Source: Hormiphora californensis (Eukaryota; Ctenophora; Tentaculata; Cydippida; Pleurobrachiidae). Taken from it: DNA of 64,000 nucleotides. The notes below the pieces were generated by a model that was not told the origin of the DNA, did not search any database, and was given only the letters and a program-made list of their open reading frames with translations. The DNA is taken from the NCBI GenBank assembly GCA_020137815.1, contig CM035360.1:7943743-8007742 (forward strand). The letters run 5' to 3'. The position numbers were made by a program, and so were the translations under genes. Positions 56,226-64,000 of this stretch are shown here, piece by piece. Within the stretch, counting starts at the first letter, position 1. Each line of letters opens with the position of its first letter.

Positions 56226-56902
56226 TAAAGTAAGAGTGGCGCGCCGTGTTTTCTCACAAAACTTGGTGGATGAACGGGGAGTACCACCAGGACCATTGGT
56301 ACGGTATCGAAAATTTCGAATTCTGTCTCTGTCATTAGTTATGACGTAATATGTTCATTATTTCAACTTTCATAAAATTGCTCTACAGAAAAATCTGTTC
56401 ATTGTGGATTGAAATGGATGCTTGCATCGTGTTCAGCGTCAAAAAATAGCCGGGGTACCAAATTTTGGTGTCTCTACCTTGTCTGTGACGCGAGATATCG
56501 ACAATTATCAAAAACGACCAGAAATTGGAGAAAGAGAGTTTGTTATCTTTGGGTGCTAGTTGTTTGTGCGCGCCACCCACTTGTAACAATCTCTCTTTCT
56601 CTCACTTTTGTCGTTTTTGATATTTGTCAATATCTCGCGTCACAGACAAGGTAGAGACACCAAAATTTGGTACCCCGGCTATTTTTTGACGCTGAAAACG
56701 ATGCAAGCATCTATTTCAATCCAAAATGAACAGATTTTTCTGTAGAGCAATTTTGTGAAAGTTGAAATAATGAACATATTACGTCATAACTAATAAATGA
56801 GACGGAATTGGAAATTTTCGATACCGTACCAATGGTCCTGGGGGTACTCCCCGTTTATTCAGCAAGTTTTGTGAGAAAACACGGCGTGCCACTCTTACTT
56901 TA
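56226..56902. mobile_element. Foldback with TTAAAGTAAGAGTGGC ends
   Basis: TTAAAGTAAGAGTGGCGCGC pairs with GCACGCCACTCTTACTTTAA-like sequence at 56880-56902 on the other side; arms of about 310 bp surround a centre near 56565. The GCCGTGTTTTCTCACAAAAC block is mirrored. TTAA at both ends could be part of the target. Confidence 0.85.
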
Positions 56903-57339
56903 AGGGGATGATGAACCTCTAACGTGTTCAACTTTCTCCAGCTCAGGGCTCAAGCACGGGGGTGCAGGTAGCCTCCAGAAGGTGGGGCGTGACTGTGCAT
57001 GAAAATGCTAATTCGGTTAGGAACCGTTCCCTCCTCCATATAGCTTGTTGACAAAGCCCTAACCAAGCTAGTGGAGGGGGATAGTGTGGTATGACTTTGG
57101 TGAAAGTGAAGTGTCTGTCCGACTGAAAATCCAGGTTCCTTATGTACTGCGGGAGGGGTCTTGTTAGCCAGGAGGAAAGCACCTGGTGGCGCGCTCTCAT
57201 TGGTTCCTTCAGCATCCAATCAACAGTCAGGAAATCCGGCGGCCAATCAGGAAATAGGAAATCGGATAGTTTCGGACATTATCGGGATAGTTTCGGACAA
57301 ATACCTTTGCGGGATTCCCAGAAGTCAGTCAGTCTCTAG

Positions 57340-57465
<126 letters not shown>

Positions 57466-57691
57466 TATATTAAGCCCTTTTCACCTTTAGGCCGAAGGCC
57501 AAATTGCATTGACTAGTGAAACATAATGCAGTTATTCTTGTTCATGACTTTTAAGTGTTTGGAATACACTTTTTCTATGGAGAGCACAGTGGTGCTCATT
57601 TTCGGCATTACAGCAAGCGCTACTGTTGTCATATATCTCAATAAATAGTTTTACGATGTACATACATAGTTGATCAATGTTCATGTATTAG

Positions 57692-57816
57692 GAAAAATCT
57701 GGATGTTACTGGTTACAAGACAGACGAAGAATTATGGACAGCACTTGAGATTGCCCTGGTGAAAGACTTTGTGTCAGATCTTCCTGATGGATTGGATACA
57801 ATTTTGGTTGACGAAG
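57692..57816 (+). CDS. ABCC transporter exon 24, NBD2 helical subdomain
   Basis: ATTAG acceptor, GAAG|GTGAG donor. Completes R, then KNLDVTGYKTDEELWTALEI, ALVKDFVSDLPDGLDTILVD and EG. The N-L-D-x-x-x-x-x-x-D-x-x-L-W-x-A-L-E pattern is diagnostic of ABCC NBD2. Confidence 0.96.
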
Positions 57817-57844
57817 GTGAGCTACGATTGTATGTGTTACCTAA

Positions 57845-58735
57845 ACCCGAGTTTATAAACCATAGCGGGTGAAAATTTGTCTTATACCCCGCTATAAATG
57901 AACTATGAACGTTTGTAGACTGGCGCGTTATCAAGTTGGCTGGTCCCAGCGCGAGCTGGGGACAGCCAACTGGAGTTTAATCGCCTGGTTTAAATCACGA
58001 CGCCGATCCCGAGGCGCCAGCCGAGGGTGAGGGGGAGGTGATTTAAACCTATAACGCGATAGGCTAACAAACTTTCATAGTTTATGAAACCCGATAGCAA
58101 TTACACACAAATAAGAGACACAACACAAGGTGAAACACACTAGGACTGCTGGCAAATAGTCAACAGACACCCTTAACATGTGTGTAGACTTAGTGTCTAC
58201 TGTTCCTAACATATTTGAGTAAGAGAGAGAGCAAGATTGGGGCCAATGCACACAATGAGAGAGAAAATAAGAGAGAGAAACGAATGGAATGCGATTCTTC
58301 TGCCTCTTGATGAGAGAGATAACATTAAAAAGTGTTGCAAATGTGTTCCCCTCTCTGTTGTTGTCGTTATTGAGTGTTTACACACATTTTCAACTCTCGG
58401 AATTTTACACGCACGTTATTCAAATGAAGAGAAATGCGTGAAAAAGAGAGCGGGACTGTTAAAACGCGAGCAGGGTGTTAAATCTCCCAGCTGGCGGTTA
58501 TCATGAGCACGCAAAATGTTCAAACGACTGTTAAATCAGCTATCGGGTTTCATAAAGCAATGATGTTTTTGCCGCTAAAGTTTATAATTGATAAATCCTT
58601 GCTTATAAAAAGTATAAACCCCTCCCTTTGGTCGGGTTTTATACCATAAAATACCCTTCCTGCTTCGCAGGTCGGGCAGTATATGGTGTAGAGAATCACC
58701 CTAGCGGGTGACCCGTTACATATAAATCCGGGTTT
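57845..58735. mobile_element. Multi-hairpin element, diverged copy C
   Basis: Ends CCCGAGTTTATAAACCATAG and ATATAAATCCGGGTTTA. It contains CCCAGC-GCGA-GCTGGG, the TGGTTTAAATCACGACGCCG block shared with copies A and B, and CCC-GA-GGC-GCCA-GCC-GA-GGG (58008-58027). An AGAGAG-rich body and two reverse-orientation hairpins at 58620-58676 follow. Confidence 0.72.
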
Positions 58736-58759
58736 ATTGATTATATATACTGTAAATAA

Positions 58760-59000
58760 CCTTTAGCACGTAGTGCAAGCGCGCCATATACCGCAGATCG
58801 TATATAGAGGTGAAATGCACGACTCCTTATATTATATTATGCACGAGTGAACCGAGCGCTTGTACAAACTGTGCAGAAGGTTATGGCCGACACTAACAAA
58901 TATTTTGTTAGTGTTTTCACTAACAATTTTTACTAACACAAATTTTGTTAGTGTTTCTAATTGGGGTGATGGTTATGAGATACGATTCAGGGACGCCTTA
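58760..59000. repeat. Hairpin cluster and CACTAACAAA palindromes
   Basis: GTGCAAGCGCGCCATATA and GCGCTTGTACAAACTGTGC arms, then three CACTAACAA.TTTTGTTAGTG hairpins (58888-58960). Confidence 0.65.
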
Positions 59001-59703
59001 TTATATTAGCAAAGTGAGACGATATGGGTTATGGAACAAATAACTTTTCCACATTTAGTTGCTCTGTCCAGCTCTGTTGAAAGGCTCTCCATCCGATGTA
59101 TGGTGTCGGGGAAGAGTGTGCAGAGCCGTCCAATGGGCCTGTAAACTCTCTGGTTCCGCCCCTACATCGTGAGCACTGAGCACCGATACGGGTTGTCTCA
59201 TAGAAGACCGTCCTCTTCGCACCGGGCCTTCGGCGAGGCCGCGTAGCGAGGACGGTCTTACCCCAAAGGGTCTACTTGGATCTGAGTCTAGTTTTAAGCT
59301 CGCGCCGCGCAAACCAAGTGCTATCGCGCGCCAACTCTTCCCTCTCTTTAGTCTAAATGCGTCTCTCACTTTTCCCACACACCGTGGGAAAGTCGCGCGA
59401 GCCGTTTTTGCAAGAACGAATGTTTCACTTTCTGAAGAGTTGATACGGGATACTGCAACGATACGGGATACTGCTCACGATTCAGTGCACCTCATGACGA
59501 TCATACGTGACTCAAGTGCAGTGGTAATCGATCTGTTTGATAATCGGATCATATGGTGTAGTAATCGGTTCGTGTGACAGGGTGGCAGGGTGGATCATAT
59601 GGTGGGGTAATAATCGGTTCGTATTGTACTTCAATCGTTTGACAGAGCAACTAAATATGGACAAGTTATTATTGTTTCTCTTGAAATTGGTGTATCCCTT
59701 GTC
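59001..59703. other. Unassigned GC-richer stretch
   Basis: Contains a branched palindrome (59199-59260: GACCGTCCTC...GAGGACGGTC enclosing GGCCTTCGGC and GCGTAGC). No gene or known repeat recognised. A minus-strand open frame of 107 codons (59055-59378) has no support. Confidence 0.5.
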
Positions 59704-61565
<1,862 letters not shown>

Positions 61566-61799
61566 TGATTGGAATTATCGCGTCGTCAAAATCGTAACCG
61601 ATGGTTCAGTATGTTGGACTTGGTCCTCCATGTTTTATGCGCCCAAAACTTTTGTAGTTTGTGATTATTTTGGAATCTAACAAGAATTATTGCATTATGT
61701 ATTCATAATGCGGTGTTTCCCTGCCACAAATGGCTTTAAAATTGATGAATAAGCTTCAAAACTGGATTTCCTGATGAATTTTGTGCTCAAAGAGCATTT

Positions 61800-61930
61800 T
61801 TTGGCTGATGCGATCTTGGTTACTAAGGTAACTAGGTTAGTTGCTATGGTAACCAAAGCAGTTGATATGATAACCAAAGCAGTTGCTATGGTAACCAAGA
61901 CAGTTGCTATGGCAACCAAGGAAATTGCTT
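61800..61930. repeat. GTTGCTATGGTAACC minisatellite (X-box-like)
   Basis: Six to seven units of about 21 bp built on GTTGCTATGGTAACCAAAGC, each close to the RFX X-box palindrome. One unit reads GTTGCTATGGCAACC. Confidence 0.8.
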
Positions 61931-62245
61931 AGGAGACCCCAGTTGGTTACCAAGTGCTTCAACTTTAACCACATCTCAACTCGAGTCACTAGTGTGACAG
62001 TAGTTTCATGCTTGTAGACGTTCTACCACTTCATGGCACGGCTGTAATGTAGGGCGCCTAAAGTGATTTCAGGTAATAGTGGGAAGTGCTATCAGCGAGT
62101 AATTGCGCGCCACAATGTGTGTTAATCATTTTCTTTGTTGAATAATCGAAGCGTGAGATGAACGTTTTATGAAGGAGCAGACTTAGCTGTTAGGCGTTGT
62201 CCGTGGCGGACGGACGGACACATTTAGTTAACCATTTAGTTAACC

Positions 62246-63450
62246 CTACGATCTGCTGATTTCTAAACCCTGAATGATCTTTCTAGAACGTGCGAAAGCA
62301 TGTCCGGATAACTCGGATAAATGTCCGGATAAACCGCACTGGATTTCCCTGAGTGCTAGTTCTAGGCCTGATGCCAACCGGTTCAGCATAACAATCTGAA
62401 ACAACTTTGAAGTTGTTGACCGCAGTGTAATACCCCTATTGTTTGAACAGATACTGGGGTCACCCTTTTTGGGAATCACGGAAATGACCCCCTTCAACCA
62501 CTCCTCCGGGACCATCTCCTCCCTCCAGACTCCACCAAACAAATATACTAGGGGGCCGACAAGACCGCTTGAGCCGTACCGAAGCTGCTCATTCGTAATC
62601 CCATCAACGCCAGGACTCTTATGATTCTGAAACAACTTTGAAGTTGTTGACCGCAGTGTAATACCCCTATTGTTCGAACAGATACTGGGGTCACCCTTTT
62701 TGGGAATCACGGAAATGACCCCCTTCAACCACTCCTCCGGGACCATCTCCTCCCTCCAGACTCCACCAAACAAATATACTAGGGGGCCGACAAGACCGCT
62801 TGAGCCGTACCGAAGCTGCTCATTCGTAATCCCATCAACGCCAGGACTCTTATGATTCTTGAGCCTTTTCAGTGCCGCTAAAACTTCTCCACGAGAAGGT
62901 GGAGGCTCATCCTCACCAAGGTCCTCAAAACACGGGTCCACATCCAGACCATCCAGATCCGAGAGCTGTGATGTAGTTACAGGGGGGTTCAACAGCTCAG
63001 AGAAGTGCTCCGCCCAGCGCTCCCGCTGTTGAACAGGATCAGTGATGAGTTCCTATCGCGAACAGCAGAACCGCCGCGTTTCCTCACAGCTGAAAGATCT
63101 TTCATGTGCTGCCAAAGCTCCATCTGCCGCCCATGCACCGCAGCATTCTCCAAATCCGATGCCAAACAATCCGCCCACCTATTATCATCCAAACGTGAGG
63201 CCTTCTTGACCAGCTTGTTAAGCCTGGAGTACTCAGATCCACCAGCGGGATCATTCTTCTTCAGCTTAGCACGTTGAGAGATAAGGTCTCGAGTTTCCAG
63301 AGACAGGTGCTGTTGACGAACCTGCTTAGGCCGTGCTCCAAGGACCTCAAGTGACACCTCACCGATTACCTCCTTAAACTGCCCCCACTGCCCCTCCAGA
63401 CTTTCCTCAGGCTCCAGAGATTCGAACCTGTTCCGGAGAGACTAGTTTGG
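62246..63450 (-). pseudogene. LINE fragment, RT N-terminus with internal 231-bp duplication
   Basis: On the minus strand: an upstream linker (RQQHLSLETRDLISQRAK, then WADCLASDLENAA), then PPPSRGEVLAALKRLKNHKS, PGVDGITNEQLRYGSSGLVG, MVPEEWLKGVISVIPKKGDP and NRGITLRSTTSKLFQ, the RT-0 to RT-2 region. The block from NHKSPGVDG to SKLFQ is present twice in frame. The catalytic palm is missing. Confidence 0.88.
62396..62857. repeat. Tandem 231-bp duplication inside LINE
   Basis: 62396-62626 and 62627-62857 are identical except for about one base (TTTGAACAG/TTCGAACAG). Confidence 0.92.
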
Positions 63451-63739
63451 AGCCTGAATGACAGACAAATAACGTACAGACAAATAACATCACCTGCTCT
63501 TTATGCCTGGCCGAAAAGTTCGCAATGTTAACAAGGAAAGGACTAATTAACAAGAAATGGGAGCTTCTTAACAAATGTCCCCACAGAAGAGGACACCTTG
63601 CAGCACTCCAATAAACGGTTTAATGAAGGAATAGAAGAGGAAGTTGAAAGTTTTAAAATTAAAAAGTAATTGTTCTGACGATTGTGTAACTTGAGTAAAC
63701 AATTATTATATGATTAGATGACTGCTTAAAATGGTCTAT

Positions 63740-63867
63740 TACTATTTAGTGCACGAGGCCGAAGGCCGAGTGTTCTAAATACAACAATAATGAACCGAGA
63801 CCGACAGGTCGAGGTAGATTCTTTTACCTAGCTGCCGAGCCTGCGAGGCATGCCAAGTGTAACTACT
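63740..63867. repeat. Two adjacent GA/GA hairpin modules
   Basis: AC-GA-GGCC-GAA-GGCC-GA-GT at 63753-63771 inside a TTTAG/CTAAA stem, and CC-GA-GACC-GACA-GGTC-GA-GG at 63795-63814. A third, imperfect one lies near 63832-63853. Confidence 0.8.
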
Positions 63868-64000
63868 GAGGGGAAACTCTAATTGAATGGGCGCGCAGTA
63901 ATGGCGTCCCATCAACCGTAAAAATCTCACTGGATGGAAGGAGTGATGGACAGAATTCTGCAGAACACGCGACAATGTCCGTGTGTTTGTCATTGTGCGC
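63868..64000. mobile_element. Terminus of another Academ-like element (cut by window end)
   Basis: GAGGGGAAACTCTAATTGAA, CGCGCAGTAATGGCGTCCCA and GTGTGTTTGTCATTG match the terminal repeat of 39806-45810, oriented so that the element body would extend beyond 64000. Confidence 0.85.

Noticed and set aside
59055-59378. 107-codon minus-strand frame in a GC-richer segment
   Set aside because: No domain, no splice context, and the segment is palindromic.

Overview
The window is animal nuclear DNA. It is AT-rich and full of spliced introns (GT-AG), microsatellites, non-LTR retrotransposons and a very large number of foldback (palindromic) elements. The species cannot be named from the sequence. The style (short exons in long repeat-filled introns, invertebrate-type LINEs and an Academ-like transposon) suggests a non-vertebrate metazoan such as a sponge or cnidarian. 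No rRNA, tRNA, CRISPR or bacterial feature was seen.

One host gene runs the whole length on the + strand: an ABCC-family ABC transporter whose ends lie outside the window. I reconstruct 25 exons from 1 to 61529. Every splice phase agrees, giving 1,164 uninterrupted codons: end of TMD1 (exons 1-3), NBD1 (exons 4-8), an unusually long Arg/Gly-rich linker (exons 8-11), TMD2 with a heavily sequon-bearing outer loop (exons 12-21), and NBD2 up to Walker B (exons 21-25). NBD1 and its surroundings resemble the sulfonylurea-receptor/MRP group. NBD1 lacks the H-loop histidine, and NBD2 has an SKGQ signature.

Exons 6-13 occur twice (unit 1 about 4849-14430, unit 2 about 14440-25030). The coding differences I found are silent, and each unit carries private transposon insertions. 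Two alleles joined end to end by the assembler is the simplest reading. About 21000-25030 reads like poorly polished long-read consensus.

The introns hold nested mobile DNA. The main item is a complete 6 kb terminal-inverted-repeat element (39806-45810) with an intact five-exon, 1,441-residue gene on the - strand. Its protein has zinc-binding Cys/His motifs, a transposase-like middle, a FEN/XPG (PIN-like) nuclease domain and a Cys-rich tail, which best fits the Academ superfamily. Others are a roughly 1.34 kb near-perfect palindrome in two copies with CAC ends and 4-bp target duplications (Chapaev-like), a CACTA-type element with a TGT duplication, Tc1/pogo-like MITEs, one frameshifted LINE at 29080-31497, and three LINE fragments.

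The most unusual pattern is structural. Many unrelated intronic repeats carry short hairpins of one design: an outer stem, a GA/GA internal mismatch, an inner stem and a GNA or GNNA loop. I found at least a dozen. They look like a shared selected DNA-hairpin module.
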